This document shows, one piece after another, positions 26,668 through 36,064 of a stretch of 64,000 bases of DNA. A program made the position numbers and the translations under genes. The notes beneath the pieces were generated by a model. The model was given only the letters and a program-made list of their open reading frames with translations. It had not been told where the DNA came from and made no database searches. Position 1 is the first letter of the stretch; the number at the start of each line of letters is the position of its first letter. This DNA is from Pseudoalteromonas sp. MMG007. Lineage in GTDB: Bacteria; Pseudomonadota; Gammaproteobacteria; Enterobacterales; Alteromonadaceae. The stretch is from the NCBI RefSeq assembly GCF_018100985.1, contig NZ_JAGJEI010000002.1, positions 1 to 64,000 of the forward strand, in the 5' to 3' direction.

Positions 26668-26838
26668 ATGAAGAGACAGAAAAGAGATCGTTTAGAAAGA
26701 GCTCATTCTCAAGGTTTTAAAGCAGGTTTAGCTGGTCGCTCTAAAGAGCTGTGCCCTTATCAACAAATCGATCCTAAGTCAGAATGGTTAGGAGGTTGGC
26801 GTGAAGCGATTGAAAACCGCAACATGTACAAAACCTAA
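26668..26838 (+). CDS. rmf: Ribosome modulation factor
   Basis: 56 residues; binds 70S ribosomes and drives their dimerisation to inactive 100S particles in stationary phase. The ATG at 26668 is chosen because the protein then starts KRQKRDRLERAHSQGF, the E. coli Rmf start. The blocks GLAGRSKELCPYQ and WLGGWREA match Rmf throughout. AGGTGAGG lies 9 nt upstream. An in-frame GTG at 26653 would add five residues not present in the family. It is a stand-alone gene with a strong terminator shared with convergent fabA. It is expected to respond to stringent control, but no operator was identified. Confidence 0.96.
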   Translation: MKRQKRDRLERAHSQGFKAGLAGRSKELCPYQQIDPKSEWLGGWREAIENRNMYKT

Positions 26839-26860
26839 TTAGTTACAACCGAATTAAAGC

Positions 26861-26888
26861 AAAAAGGCCTCCAAATAGAGGCCTTTTT
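26861..26888. terminator. Bidirectional terminator between rmf and fabA
   Basis: AAAAAGGCCTC and GAGGCCTTTTT form an 11-bp stem with a 6-nt loop and T-runs on both sides. Confidence 0.93.
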
Positions 26889-26906
26889 GTTTAGCAATTA
26901 AATGAA

Positions 26907-27422
26907 TTAAAACGCACTAGTGTCTTGAAATAAGCCCACTTTTAAATCTTTTGCTTCGTAGATCACTCGGCCATCTACTTCAACAGTACCATCTGCTACG
27001 CCCATAAACAGTTTACGTTTAATTACGCGTTTCATTTCAAGGCGGTAAGTTACTTTTTTATTGGTTGGTAATATTTGGCCTGTAAATTTAACTTCGCCCA
27101 CACCTAGTGCACGACCAAGACCAGGGCCACCAGACCAACCTAAGTAAAAGCCAACTAGCTGCCACATTGCATCTAGGCCTAAACAACCAGGCATTACAGG
27201 GTCACCTTTAAAGTGACAATCGAAAAACCAAAGGCTCGGGTCAATATCAAGCTCAGCAATAATTTCGCCTTTACCATGGCTTCCGCCATCAGCAGTAATA
27301 GAAGTAATGCGGTCCATCATTAACATGTTGTCGCTTGGTAAGCGGCAGTTGCCTTCACCAAACATTTCACCTTGACCACAAAGGATCAACTCTTCTTTTG
27401 TATAGCTATTTTTAGGTTCCAT
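26907..27422 (-). CDS. fabA: 3-hydroxydecanoyl-ACP dehydratase/isomerase
   Basis: 171 residues, the normal FabA length. It dehydrates 3-hydroxydecanoyl-ACP and isomerises the trans-2 to the cis-3 product, the entry to unsaturated fatty acids. The hot-dog fold active site is visible: [20 protein letters not shown] carries His70 (CHF) and the Asp84 equivalent (LGLDA) in the central helix. Further conserved blocks are [19 protein letters not shown] and [12 protein letters not shown] FabR-like palindrome lies 34 bp upstream of the ATG. The gene stands alone and is transcribed toward the shared terminator. Confidence 0.97.
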   Translation of the reverse strand: MEPKNSYTKEELILCGQGEMFGEGNCRLPSDNMLMMDRITSITADGGSHGKGEIIAELDIDPSLWFFDCHFKGDPVMPGCLGLDAMWQLVGFYLGWSGGPGLGRALGVGEVKFTGQILPTNKKVTYRLEMKRVIKRKLFMGVADGTVEVDGRVIYEAKDLKVGLFQDTSAF

Positions 27423-27455
27423 AACACTTATCTTCGCTTAGAAATTGCCAAGTAC

Positions 27456-27479
27456 TTTAGCGTACACTTGTACGCTAAA
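27456..27479. promoter_or_regulatory. FabR-like palindrome upstream of fabA
   Basis: A 24-bp palindrome with arms TTTAGCGTACA and TGTACGCTAAA around a CT centre (one asymmetric central step). It contains the AGCGTACA...TGTACGCT pattern known for the FabR repressor of fabA and fabB in gammaproteobacteria, and is placed where a repressor would block fabA transcription. Confidence 0.75.
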
Positions 27480-27625
27480 CAACTCGGAGCAGTTAAAAAA
27501 TCAAATTATTGGGTGTTTTATCACCAATCAATCAGCGCGATTGGTTTTTGCACTATAAAACCGCGCAATTACAATCAGAAATCATTATAATTACCCCTGA
27601 CTTATAACCAGTTTAAAGGAAGTTT

Positions 27626-28483
27626 ATGATCCTTTTTGTTAACTCACTAACAGTGATTGATTTTTCTTACTTATGTAACAAACGCGGCGCCGTTGGCGAG
27701 AGCTGGATTGTTGATCTAACTTTGCACGGTAAGCTAAACGACGAGTCTATGGTATTAGACTTTGGCTTAGTTAAAAAGCAAATCAAAGGCATTATTGATG
27801 ACTGTATTGATCATCGTTTAGCTATTCCATCAGGCCTTACAGGCTCAGTTAATGAATTTGAAAATCACAAAACACTTGATTGCACGTTTGGTGATAACAA
27901 GCATTTAGCAATGAGTGCTCCTCATCAAGCTTATTGCATGATAGATGCAGAGCAAGTAAATGTTGAATCGGTAACAGAATTTTTAATTGCGACTATTTTA
28001 CCTAAATTACCAGATAACATTGAAAAAATTGAGCTTGAACTCAAACCAGAGCATAGCCAAAGTTTTTATTATCATTACAGTCATGGGCTTAAAAAGCACG
28101 ATGGTAATTGTCAGCGTATTATTCATGGCCATCGTTCTCAAATTGGTATTAGCCTTGATGGTATTTCTATGCCTCGCCTGCAAAAAGAATGGTCTCAAAA
28201 GTGGGAAGATATTTACCTAGCCACCAGTGAAGATCAAATTGACGCTAAAGATTTAAAACACGTATCAGCTAAATCTGATGACGTATGTTTTGCCTATACA
28301 TCTGCTCAAGGCTATTTTGAAATGGCTATTAGTGAATCTCGCTGCGACATTTTACCTGTTGATACTACGGTTGAATGTATTGCTGAGCACGTAGCTGGCC
28401 AAGTAAAAGCTCAATACCCTGATAAAGACGTAAAAATAACGGCTTATGAAGGCGTTGGTAAAGGATCGATTAGTTATGCTTAA
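27626..28483 (+). CDS. 6-carboxytetrahydropterin synthase (PTPS/QueD)-like protein, duplicated
   Basis: 285 residues, about twice the size of QueD. Two pterin-synthase-like halves are visible. The first (about 1-125) has GAVGESWIVDLTLHG, LDFGLVKKQIKGII and CIDHRLAI, corresponding to the DF...K and DH..L signatures. The second (about 155-285) has SHGLKKHDGNCQRIIHGHRS, corresponding to the zinc/His motif of QueD, and TTVECIAEHVAGQV. The zinc-binding His pair thus sits in the second half. It probably takes part in pterin or 7-deazaguanine chemistry, but the substrate is uncertain. AAAGGAAG precedes the ATG. It overlaps the M23 peptidase gene by 8 nt, so the two are translationally coupled. Confidence 0.75.
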   Translation: MILFVNSLTVIDFSYLCNKRGAVGESWIVDLTLHGKLNDESMVLDFGLVKKQIKGIIDDCIDHRLAIPSGLTGSVNEFENHKTLDCTFGDNKHLAMSAPHQAYCMIDAEQVNVESVTEFLIATILPKLPDNIEKIELELKPEHSQSFYYHYSHGLKKHDGNCQRIIHGHRSQIGISLDGISMPRLQKEWSQKWEDIYLATSEDQIDAKDLKHVSAKSDDVCFAYTSAQGYFEMAISESRCDILPVDTTVECIAEHVAGQVKAQYPDKDVKITAYEGVGKGSISYA

Positions 28484-29294
28484 AACACTTTTGGCTACTG
28501 TACTTATTTCCTCTTCAAGTTTTAACGCAATGGCGCTTGAACTAAAAGGACACCTTACGCAAGGTGGTTTAGTTACCGGTAAATTAGATAATGCAAAATC
28601 GGTAAATTTTGATGGCACCGAGTTAAAGCTTTCTAAAAACGGTGACTTTGTATTTGGCTTTGGCCGTGATGCAGATACAACTCATACGTTAACGTGGATA
28701 GACAGCTCTGGAAAAAAGCATACTCAACAGATAGCAATAACAAAGCGCGATTATAAAATTGACAAAATTACGGGTGTGGCAAAAAAGTATGTGTCGCCAC
28801 CAAAAGAAGTAAGCGCTCGAATTAGCCGCGAAGCTTTAGCCGTGCGTAAAGCGCGCGAAGTAAATTCAGACTTAGAATACTTTTTAGACCCTGTTTTAAA
28901 GCCTGCTGAAGGGCGTATTTCGGGTGTTTACGGTAGCCAGCGTTATTTTAATGGCGAACCACGCAGACCTCACTTTGGGTTAGATATAGCTAATAAAACA
29001 GGTTCCCCTGTGTATGCGCCAATAAGTGGTACTGTAGTATATGCTGAGCCTGATTTATATTATTCAGGCGGTACTTTAATTATTGATCATGGACACGGTG
29101 TTACCTCTACATATATTCATTTAAGTAAGTTAGATGTAAAAGTAGGTGATAAAATTGTTCAAGGTAATAAAGTCGCTGAAATTGGTGCAACAGGCCGTGT
29201 TACTGGCCCACATTTAGATTGGCGTTTTAACTGGAAGGGTGAGCGCCTAGATCCAGCATTACTAATGCAAGATACTCTTGCGAATAAAAAGTAG
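28476..29294 (+). CDS. M23-family metallopeptidase (LytM-like), exported
   Basis: 272 residues. Start 28476 is chosen: AAGGA lies 10 nt upstream and a signal peptide follows (KTLLATVLISSSSFNAMA). Residues about 20-130 form a beta-rich N-domain. The C-terminal M23 domain (about 160-265) has the zinc motif HFGLD (HxxxD), HGHGVTSTYIHLS and GPHLDWRFNW. The last zinc-binding position, normally HLH, reads HLD, a variant of this subgroup. It acts on cell-wall peptides in the periplasm. Its start overlaps the end of the pterin-synthase-like gene, and the thioesterase gene follows 5 nt after the stop, so all three form one operon. Confidence 0.88.
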   Translation: MLKTLLATVLISSSSFNAMALELKGHLTQGGLVTGKLDNAKSVNFDGTELKLSKNGDFVFGFGRDADTTHTLTWIDSSGKKHTQQIAITKRDYKIDKITGVAKKYVSPPKEVSARISREALAVRKAREVNSDLEYFLDPVLKPAEGRISGVYGSQRYFNGEPRRPHFGLDIANKTGSPVYAPISGTVVYAEPDLYYSGGTLIIDHGHGVTSTYIHLSKLDVKVGDKIVQGNKVAEIGATGRVTGPHLDWRFNWKGERLDPALLMQDTLANKK

Positions 29295-29299
29295 AGACT

Positions 29300-29734
29300 A
29301 TGACTAACATTGAGCGTGATGGTGTAATTGCACAACGAATAGAAGATTCAACTACATCGGTTACTAAAACCGTGTTTCCGGGTCGTACTAATCACCATAA
29401 TACACTTTTTGGTGGTGATGCTTTAGCTTGGATGGACGAGGTGGCTTTTATTGCAGCTACTCGTTTTTGTAGAAAGCCGTTAGTGACTATTTCTTCTGAC
29501 CGTGTTGATTTTAAAGAAGCAATACCGGCGGGTACATTTGCAGAGTTAATAGCAAAAGTAGTGCATGTTGGTAATACGAGCTTAAAGGTAGATGTAGATA
29601 TTTTATTAGAGACAATGCATAAAGATGATAAGCACTCAGCTATAAGCGGTAGCTTTACATTTGTAGCAGTTGATGACGATCACAGGCCAACACCAGTAGT
29701 TTGCGATAAAATGCTCAATGGATTTAAAGAATAA
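29300..29734 (+). CDS. Acyl-CoA thioesterase (YciA-like hot-dog fold)
   Basis: 144 residues with a single hot-dog domain. It hydrolyses acyl-CoA to free acid and CoA. The catalytic region reads PGRTNHHNTLFGGDALAWMDEVA (about 27-49), where N/H and the downstream D form the active site of the YciA/BACH family; the core N..FGG.. and the D in MDEV are conserved. Further on, TISSDRVDFKEAIPAG is typical. It starts 5 nt after the M23 gene stop. It resembles YciA in size and sequence, but the preferred chain length is not readable. Confidence 0.86.
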   Translation: MTNIERDGVIAQRIEDSTTSVTKTVFPGRTNHHNTLFGGDALAWMDEVAFIAATRFCRKPLVTISSDRVDFKEAIPAGTFAELIAKVVHVGNTSLKVDVDILLETMHKDDKHSAISGSFTFVAVDDDHRPTPVVCDKMLNGFKE

Positions 29735-29756
29735 CTTGGCTATATAGTTACAGTTA

Positions 29757-29801
29757 TTGAGTTAAATATAAGTACCTTTATGGTACTTATATTTAACTCA
29801 A
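29757..29801. terminator. Long perfect hairpin after the thioesterase gene
   Basis: A perfect 20-bp stem, arms TTGAGTTAAATATAAGTACC and its exact complement, with a 5-nt TTTAT loop. It is very AT-rich, without a T-run on the plus strand but with one (TTTTT) preceding it on the minus strand. It probably protects or ends the upstream transcript, or it is a small mobile or regulatory element. Nothing else is recognisable in 29735-29931. Confidence 0.55.
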
Positions 29802-29931
29802 AAAGAACACATCATACTAATTTTATATATGAGATAATCTTAACAATTGAGCTGCATAAAAAATTCTATCAATGAGATAGTGAAAGAAGGTAGGTGAGGT
29901 ATGGCCGACCCATACCTCATTTAAAGCTTAC

Positions 29932-31254
29932 TTAAAGTACCATGGCGGCTATCCAACCAAATATAATCAGTGGGATGTTAAAGTGGATGAAGGTTGGAAT
30001 AACAGAATCTCTAATATGATCGTGTTGGCCGTCAGCATTTAGACCTGATGTTGGTCCAAGTGTTGAATCTGATGCGGGAGAGCCTGCATCACCCAGCGCG
30101 CCAGCTGTACCAACAAGGGCTGTAGTAGCCATAACTGAAAAACCCAAATCTAAACACAAAGGTACAAATAGGGTGGCGATAATTGGCACTGTTGAAAAAG
30201 AACTACCAATTCCCATTGTTATTAATAAGCCTACTAGCAAAATAACACCTGCAGCTAATGGTTTATTGCCATCAAAAAGAGCGGCACCGCTGTGAACTAA
30301 ACTTGCAACGTCGCCGGTTGCTTGCATAACAGACGCAAAGCCTTGTGCAGAAATCATAATAAAGCCTATCATGGCCATCATCGCAACGCCTTTGCTAAAT
30401 ACGTCGCCATTTTCTTCCCATTTAACTACACCAAATACACTAAATATCATTACACCGACCAAGCCACCTAATATCATTGAGCCACTTAAATTTTGTGCAA
30501 CTAGTGAAGAAAGCACTGCAAATAAGCCAACTATCACTACTTTTTTAGGGTTTTCAATGTCTGAATTTTTGGTTTGCGTAGTTAAAGGCATTGCATTGTA
30601 TTCGCGGCGTTTTCTATATGTAATAAATACCGCGATGAGTAAGCCTATAAACATACCAATTGCAGGAATAATCATAGCCATTGGTACTTGTGTATTTACT
30701 ATATTAAGTCCGTTATCAACCAAGTTTTTATGCAGTATTGAGTACAAGTAAATACCACCAAAACCATAAGGTAGTACCATGTAAGAGGTGGCTAATCCAA
30801 ACGTTAAAATACATGCTATTGCGCGTCTATCTAATTTTAATTGATTAAAAACAACAAGTAAGGGAGGTATTAAAATAGGGATAAACGCAATATGTACTGG
30901 TACTAAGTTTTGTGAAGAAATAGCACACCCTAAAATAATTAATAAAATAAAGTAGCTCAAAAACGTTTGGTTAGTGCTACCTTTTGCATTTACTTTATCT
31001 AATAATTTGTCGGCAAGGATTCGTGTTAGTCCAGACTTAGAAATAGCGACTGCAAACGCGCCGAGCATGGCATAACTTAGTGCAATTTCAGCCCCGGCTG
31101 AAAGGCCTGAATTAAATGCATCAACACTTTCTTTTATGCCCAAGCCTGCAGTTAAGCCTGCAACTAAGGCACTAATTGTCATTGCAACAATTACATTTAC
31201 ACGGGCCAATGATAGCCCCAGCATTAAAATAACGCCTATAACAACAGCATTCAT
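29932..31254 (-). CDS. Na+/H+ antiporter-family transporter (NhaC-like)
   Basis: 440 residues with about 11-12 transmembrane helices. The family signature is visible near the C-terminus: [20 protein letters not shown] then TSGLN, with an AGSP motif likely at the transport site. Earlier, [17 protein letters not shown] and [16 protein letters not shown] match the Na+/H+ antiporter / H+-coupled amino acid transporter fold (PF03553 type). The coupling ion and substrate are uncertain. It is followed by the transglutaminase operon in the same orientation with a gap of 8 nt to tgpA, so co-transcription is likely. Confidence 0.83.
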   Translation of the reverse strand: MNAVVIGVILMLGLSLARVNVIVAMTISALVAGLTAGLGIKESVDAFNSGLSAGAEIALSYAMLGAFAVAISKSGLTRILADKLLDKVNAKGSTNQTFLSYFILLIILGCAISSQNLVPVHIAFIPILIPPLLVVFNQLKLDRRAIACILTFGLATSYMVLPYGFGGIYLYSILHKNLVDNGLNIVNTQVPMAMIIPAIGMFIGLLIAVFITYRKRREYNAMPLTTQTKNSDIENPKKVVIVGLFAVLSSLVAQNLSGSMILGGLVGVMIFSVFGVVKWEENGDVFSKGVAMMAMIGFIMISAQGFASVMQATGDVASLVHSGAALFDGNKPLAAGVILLVGLLITMGIGSSFSTVPIIATLFVPLCLDLGFSVMATTALVGTAGALGDAGSPASDSTLGPTSGLNADGQHDHIRDSVIPTFIHFNIPLIIFGWIAAMVL

Positions 31255-31262
31255 AGTTTTCT

Positions 31263-33233
31263 CTATTTGGATGTTTTAATTAATTTTATCAGATCTTTAG
31301 CCTGAGTTTTACGTTCATTAGTAAACGATTTTTTACCATAACGCACTTGGTTAAATAACTGGCTAAATGCGCTTATTGATTGCGCAGATTGTGGGGATTG
31401 TTCCATATATACTTGTAACTGTTGGCTTGGTGTTAAGTGATCTGGCGTTTTAATATTGTGTTTTTGAGCCCATTTTTGTATTTCGTAAAACTCTTTAACC
31501 ATAGGCGCTAATTTAGTAGCACGTTTAGGTAAGTTTAAATAAACAAAATAAGCTAAAAAACATATTCCACTAGTAAGTAAAACTATTAGCGGTACCAACC
31601 AAATATTACGGCTGCCAAATAACGATTTTAAAAAATCATTTTGCTTTTGTTTATCAAAACCTAATACCCAACTAGACCATTGGTAGTCAAGGTTTTCAAG
31701 TTCTAAGCGCAGCCAATTAATACCAGGGGAGTTACTTAAGCTAACTAAGCCAAAATCTAAATTACTTTTAAACTCTGTATTTAGCGCTTCATTTTGCGAA
31801 AGCGATCCGTTTAAACGTTCAGGTGCTACTACTGCTGTTGCATCAAAAATAACCCAACCTTCATTGTGTATATATACTTCTACCCAAGCGTGTGCATCGT
31901 ATTGGCGAACGGATAGGGTGCTGTTATCTAAATTTAATTCTCCGCCTAAATACCCACTTGCTAAACGTGCTGGAATACCCGCACTTCTGAAAATATACGC
32001 AGCGGCACTTGCATAATGGCCGCAAAAGCCTCGTTTATTATCAAATAAAAACTGATCAATTGTGTTATCGCCACTCATAGGCGTTGGCGTTAAAGTATAA
32101 GTAAACTTGTTATCTACAAAATACTGTAATAGCTGATTATAAAACTGGCGATCTGTTTGTGTATTTTGTTTTAAATTTTTAGCGAGTGAAGCCGCTTTAA
32201 CATTTTTTTTATGAGTGAGGTAAGTGTAACGCTTGTTTTCGAAGTCAGTAAGAGGCGTGCTAGTGAAGCGTGAACTAGTTACATCGTACTGTAAACTTTT
32301 TGCCTGGTAGTTTTTTTTACGCAATAACCCCAAGGTATTTGTTTCAACATTTTGCGAATCGCTACGTGAATAAGAGAGTCCATAAAGCCATTTTTGAGAA
32401 GCAGGCTCGGCTATAACAGAGTAGCTTGCAATAAATTGCTCATCGAAATCATTTTTAGAGTTTGATTTTAAATTATTGTATTTTAAAAAGTCAGACGTAA
32501 GCCATGCGTTGCCGTTAAATTCATCATGAACTATTGCACGCCAATAATACGGAGCACTCGGCGCTGAGTTATTAAACGTTGCTCTAAAGACGAGCTCATC
32601 AGAGTTAGAAAGTTTTGCAATATCAAAGGGGTCTACCTGCTCAGAAAGCCCCGTTTTAGCTAATTTTGGCCCTGGTAATTGCCAAAATGCTGGCATTTTA
32701 GGTAAAAACAGTAATAAGAATATTGCCAAGGGCAGTGCTAATAATAGCAATTTACCACTTTGCTTAGAGGCTATTTTTAAATTATGTTTTGATTCTAATA
32801 AACCAAGTACCGCAAAATTTAAAATGTATAAACCACTCACCGTTAGTGTGGTTAAAATACTTTGGTTAAATAAATAAACGGACGAAAGCGAGAAAAACGT
32901 AAGTGTTGTAATTACGTGGTAATGTTTTTTAGTTTTAGCTTGCAGTAATTTAAACAAGCTCGAAAGCATCAGCATGGCTACAAACAAAATAACAGTATCG
33001 GACATTCCAACACTAAATAACATTAATACCAATGCAGCGCCTGCAAGTATGTTTGCGAAAATAGAATTAGGCTTAGGTTTATTGTTATAGGTTAAGTAAA
33101 AGTTCCACGCACAAATAACAGCCAAAACACTTATAAAAACAACAGGTAGATGAGCAATAAAAAATATGACTAAACATGCATAAATAAAGCACATGGAGTA
33201 ATTAATAACTTTTTCGTTTTTAATTTCGTGCAC
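31263..33233 (-). CDS. TgpA-type membrane transglutaminase-like protein
   Basis: 656 residues. An N-terminal DUF3488-type membrane domain spans about 12-185, with a run of transmembrane helices. A transglutaminase-like catalytic domain follows (about 365-465): Cys in [15 protein letters not shown], His in [10 protein letters not shown] and Asp in VIFDATA form the Cys-His-Asp triad. One more helix (about 552-575) and a C-terminal DUF4129-like tail end it. TgpA proteins are inner-membrane with the enzyme facing the periplasm; the substrate is unknown. It overlaps the DUF58 gene by one base, and the DUF58/MoxR partners are the standard neighbours. Confidence 0.92.
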   Translation of the reverse strand: MHEIKNEKVINYSMCFIYACLVIFFIAHLPVVFISVLAVICAWNFYLTYNNKPKPNSIFANILAGAALVLMLFSVGMSDTVILFVAMLMLSSLFKLLQAKTKKHYHVITTLTFFSLSSVYLFNQSILTTLTVSGLYILNFAVLGLLESKHNLKIASKQSGKLLLLALPLAIFLLLFLPKMPAFWQLPGPKLAKTGLSEQVDPFDIAKLSNSDELVFRATFNNSAPSAPYYWRAIVHDEFNGNAWLTSDFLKYNNLKSNSKNDFDEQFIASYSVIAEPASQKWLYGLSYSRSDSQNVETNTLGLLRKKNYQAKSLQYDVTSSRFTSTPLTDFENKRYTYLTHKKNVKAASLAKNLKQNTQTDRQFYNQLLQYFVDNKFTYTLTPTPMSGDNTIDQFLFDNKRGFCGHYASAAAYIFRSAGIPARLASGYLGGELNLDNSTLSVRQYDAHAWVEVYIHNEGWVIFDATAVVAPERLNGSLSQNEALNTEFKSNLDFGLVSLSNSPGINWLRLELENLDYQWSSWVLGFDKQKQNDFLKSLFGSRNIWLVPLIVLLTSGICFLAYFVYLNLPKRATKLAPMVKEFYEIQKWAQKHNIKTPDHLTPSQQLQVYMEQSPQSAQSISAFSQLFNQVRYGKKSFTNERKTQAKDLIKLIKTSK

Positions 33234-34219
33234 TACACACCACCTTTAAATGTGCTTAATAATGCTAAGCAATGTTGCTTATGCTCAAGTCCGGTATTGG
33301 TATTAGCTATTTTACCTGGGAGTTTTAACATAAAAGGCGTGTTTTGCTCACTTGCTTCGCAAACTAAAAAACATAACTGACTCAAACGCTGCTCTGTGTC
33401 GCCATTCATAAAAGTAAAATCAAATAGGGCATTCGCTTTTTTATAATCAACGAATTCTTTTACTAAAAGTTGCTGCGTTTTAGCATAATGTTTCCACGAT
33501 ACTCTATGTAACCCCATTTCTGGTAAGTGAGGCAAGAGAGATTCAAATTCGTCACTGCCAACTTCTTTAGCTATACCATTATCACTTTGCTCATCTAACG
33601 CATTAACGTGAGCATCACTTAACACCTTTTCAAGTGATGGATATACAAATACGTACGTTTGTAATTGAATGTAGCTCCATACACTTACTAAACCAAAAGG
33701 GTAGTTACTTGAAATTTTAATTCGTTGTACGTCGTATTTACCCCGTAAAAAATAAGGTAAAGGCAGTGATAGTAGCTGAGTATTACTAGTTACCTCATCA
33801 ACGTGTTGACTAGTTTGTACTGTACCTTGGTAGGTTAAGCTTACTGATTGGCACACAGTAGGGCTTTGTAATTCAAATTTTATTTGAGGTTTTTGAGGTG
33901 AGAAACTATTAAACGTGTCTTTAAATTTAACCGTTAAACCTTTTGCGTTGCTATAACCCATAAGTACAGCAATTATAATTACAACAAACATTAAGTAGGC
34001 CATTATCAAAATTAAATTGTTTTGATAATTAATACCCATCACAAAATTTAATACAGCTACAACTATAAAATACCAACCAAGTGATGAAGGTAAAACGTAA
34101 ATTGTTTTATGTTCTAATGTAATAGTATTTTTTAGATGCTTATTTTTTAATAATTTATTAAATACACGAGTTTTAAATGACTTAAATAAAGAAGGGCCTT
34201 TAGCTACTTTTTTTGGCAT
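33233..34219 (-). CDS. DUF58 protein
   Basis: 328 residues. Two N-terminal transmembrane helices (about 45-90), then a soluble domain with the DUF58 hallmark near VSWKHYAKTQQLLVKEF (about 250-266). DUF58 proteins always travel with MoxR ATPases and are thought to work with them in envelope assembly; the molecular role is unsettled. It lies between moxR (5-nt gap) and tgpA (1-nt overlap), a tightly packed operon. Confidence 0.9.
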   Translation of the reverse strand: MPKKVAKGPSLFKSFKTRVFNKLLKNKHLKNTITLEHKTIYVLPSSLGWYFIVVAVLNFVMGINYQNNLILIMAYLMFVVIIIAVLMGYSNAKGLTVKFKDTFNSFSPQKPQIKFELQSPTVCQSVSLTYQGTVQTSQHVDEVTSNTQLLSLPLPYFLRGKYDVQRIKISSNYPFGLVSVWSYIQLQTYVFVYPSLEKVLSDAHVNALDEQSDNGIAKEVGSDEFESLLPHLPEMGLHRVSWKHYAKTQQLLVKEFVDYKKANALFDFTFMNGDTEQRLSQLCFLVCEASEQNTPFMLKLPGKIANTNTGLEHKQHCLALLSTFKGGV

Positions 34220-34224
34220 AAAGC

Positions 34225-35130
34225 TTATACCGGTACCATAACAGCTTTTAATATACTATTTACTTGCTCATCCCCAGATTCATTATGTAAACCTAAGCGG
34301 TGCTGACACACACTTGCAAAAATAGCTTGTACATCTTCAGGCATTACAAAGTCACGTCCGTCAATATAAGCCCAGGCTTTTGCTGCTTTAGCTAGCGCCA
34401 TGCTAGCTCGAGGAGATAAAGACGCTGCAAATGCGTTACTTTTTCGAGTGTAATTGACCAGTTCAATTATGTAGTCAACCACTGGGCTACTGAGTGTTAA
34501 GTCGCTTATTTGCGCTTGAATTTGAGCTAATTCCTGCTGATTAATACGCTGGGGCAGCTGGCTATAGTCTCGTTTTTGCATATCTAAAATGAGGCGCTTT
34601 TCAGCTTCTTTTGGAGGAAAGCCTAAACTAATACGCATTAAAAAACGGTCAAGTTGAGACTCTGGTAAAGGGTAAGTTCCTGACTGATAAAGTGGGTTTT
34701 GAGTGGCAATCACAAAAAAAGGATCGGGTAGGGAGTATTTTTTGCCATCAACGGTTACTTGCTGCTCTTCCATTGCCTCAAGTAAAGCGCTCTGTGTTTT
34801 AGGGCCTGCGCGGTTAATTTCGTCGGCTAAAACGACTTGGCTAAAAATTGGCCCTTTATGAAACGTAAAACTATGTTCGCTTGAGTTAAATACATTAGTG
34901 CCTATAATATCGGCAGGTAATAGATCACTTGTAAATTGAACACGTTGATAGGTTAACCCTAATACAGCGGAAAGTGCATGCGAAAGCGTTGTTTTTCCCA
35001 TCCCAGGCAGATCTTCGATTAGTAAATGCCCTTGACTAAACAAGCAGGTTAAAGCCAGTTTTATTTGCTCTTTTTTTCCAAAAATAACACTCGACAGATC
35101 TTCAATTATGCTTGTTACAGTACTTTGCAT
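34225..35130 (-). CDS. MoxR-family AAA+ ATPase
   Basis: 301 residues. Walker A LEDLPGMGKTTL-like block (sequence here IEDLPGMGKTTLS), Walker B VVLADEINRAGPKT with sensor region QNPLYQSGTYPLPESQLDRF, and the arginine finger nearby. MoxR ATPases act as chaperones for assembly of specific complexes; the client here is probably the DUF58/TgpA membrane pair. A response regulator gene is 13 nt upstream in the same direction. Confidence 0.94.
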   Translation of the reverse strand: MQSTVTSIIEDLSSVIFGKKEQIKLALTCLFSQGHLLIEDLPGMGKTTLSHALSAVLGLTYQRVQFTSDLLPADIIGTNVFNSSEHSFTFHKGPIFSQVVLADEINRAGPKTQSALLEAMEEQQVTVDGKKYSLPDPFFVIATQNPLYQSGTYPLPESQLDRFLMRISLGFPPKEAEKRLILDMQKRDYSQLPQRINQQELAQIQAQISDLTLSSPVVDYIIELVNYTRKSNAFAASLSPRASMALAKAAKAWAYIDGRDFVMPEDVQAIFASVCQHRLGLHNESGDEQVNSILKAVMVPV

Positions 35131-35143
35131 GCTAACCTTATTA

Positions 35144-35527
35144 CTATTCTATTAATTCAAGACGCTTCATTACCGTATCTACTTTTTTTGCATTAAAAGG
35201 TTTTGCTATAAAGCCTTTAGCGCCCAGTTCCCAGGTGTTTTGTACATTCTCTAAATTATTATGGCCAGAACACATAACAACGTGAGTGTGTGGGTAGGTA
35301 GTATTAATGTAATCTAAAATATCAGTGCCATCAGAGTCAGGTAGGTCGACATCGACAAATATAACGCTTGGAGATTTTTTATTCATTACAGGCTTAGCAG
35401 AGCTAAAATCCGCACTTTCTAAAATATCTTCAAAGCCTAATTCGGTTAATATTTGATTTAAATAATCACGGATTTCCTTAACATCATCAATAATGAGGAT
35501 AGGCTCTAACGGGCGAACAAATTCCAT
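35144..35527 (-). CDS. Single-domain response regulator (CheY-like)
   Basis: 127 residues, one receiver domain with no output domain. The acid pair is in ILIIDDV (about 12-16), the phosphoacceptor Asp in IFVDVDLPDSDG (about residue 62-64), Ser/Thr in VVMCSGH and Lys in GFIAKPF. It should be phosphorylated by a kinase not in the immediate neighbourhood and act by protein contact. It starts the response regulator-moxR-DUF58-tgpA unit, which is not a standard membership and could link the envelope system to a signal. Confidence 0.85.
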   Translation of the reverse strand: MEFVRPLEPILIIDDVKEIRDYLNQILTELGFEDILESADFSSAKPVMNKKSPSVIFVDVDLPDSDGTDILDYINTTYPHTHVVMCSGHNNLENVQNTWELGAKGFIAKPFNAKKVDTVMKRLELIE

Positions 35528-36064
35528 ATGTTGTTACTTCTAATTTAAATACATCTTAAGTTACTCAATACTAAGCTAAGCCTCCCATAAGCTCAAGAAC
35601 ACAGCAAAAAATATTAAGATATTAACATTTATAGTTATGTAGTTGTTAATGACCTCATTAAGTTATTTTTATAGGAGTTCAAGTATAAGAGGTTTGTTTA
35701 GTGGCTGGCTAACAGTGATTTAGACCCTTTGGTACTTTATTTAAAATTTAGCAATAGCAATTGTCACTACATTAAAACGCAGCTGTTTATTCATAATAAT
35801 GTAAGACCTTAGTCACATATATAAATTTATTTGCTCACTTAAATTAAGCTATCTTACTGATATAAATATATTAAATAATATTTTCACACGTGTTGTAAAT
35901 TCTTTGTAATAAATATTCGTTGACGTAATAAAATCTATTTGTGATTATGCCCATCAGTTGAGCCAATGCCCATTAATCTGTAATTGCCTACACAGCAATG
36001 CATTGTACAGATACATAGACTCAACTCCCTGAACAGACACAACACACTTTATAGAGAGTTTAAT
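35528..36064. other. Promoter region between a divergent regulator operon and the sugar-uptake operon
   Basis: About 540 bp with no credible gene. It has a direct repeat TGCCCAT (about 35947 and 35967) 20 bp apart, about 100 bp upstream of the porin start, which could be an operator of the SorC-type regulator of the operon. The rest is AT-rich. Confidence 0.45.

Noticed and set aside
35947..35973. SorC operator from the TGCCCAT direct repeat
   Set aside because: Two 7-mers 20 bp apart are too little to name an operator, and no copy was seen upstream of the regulator gene itself.
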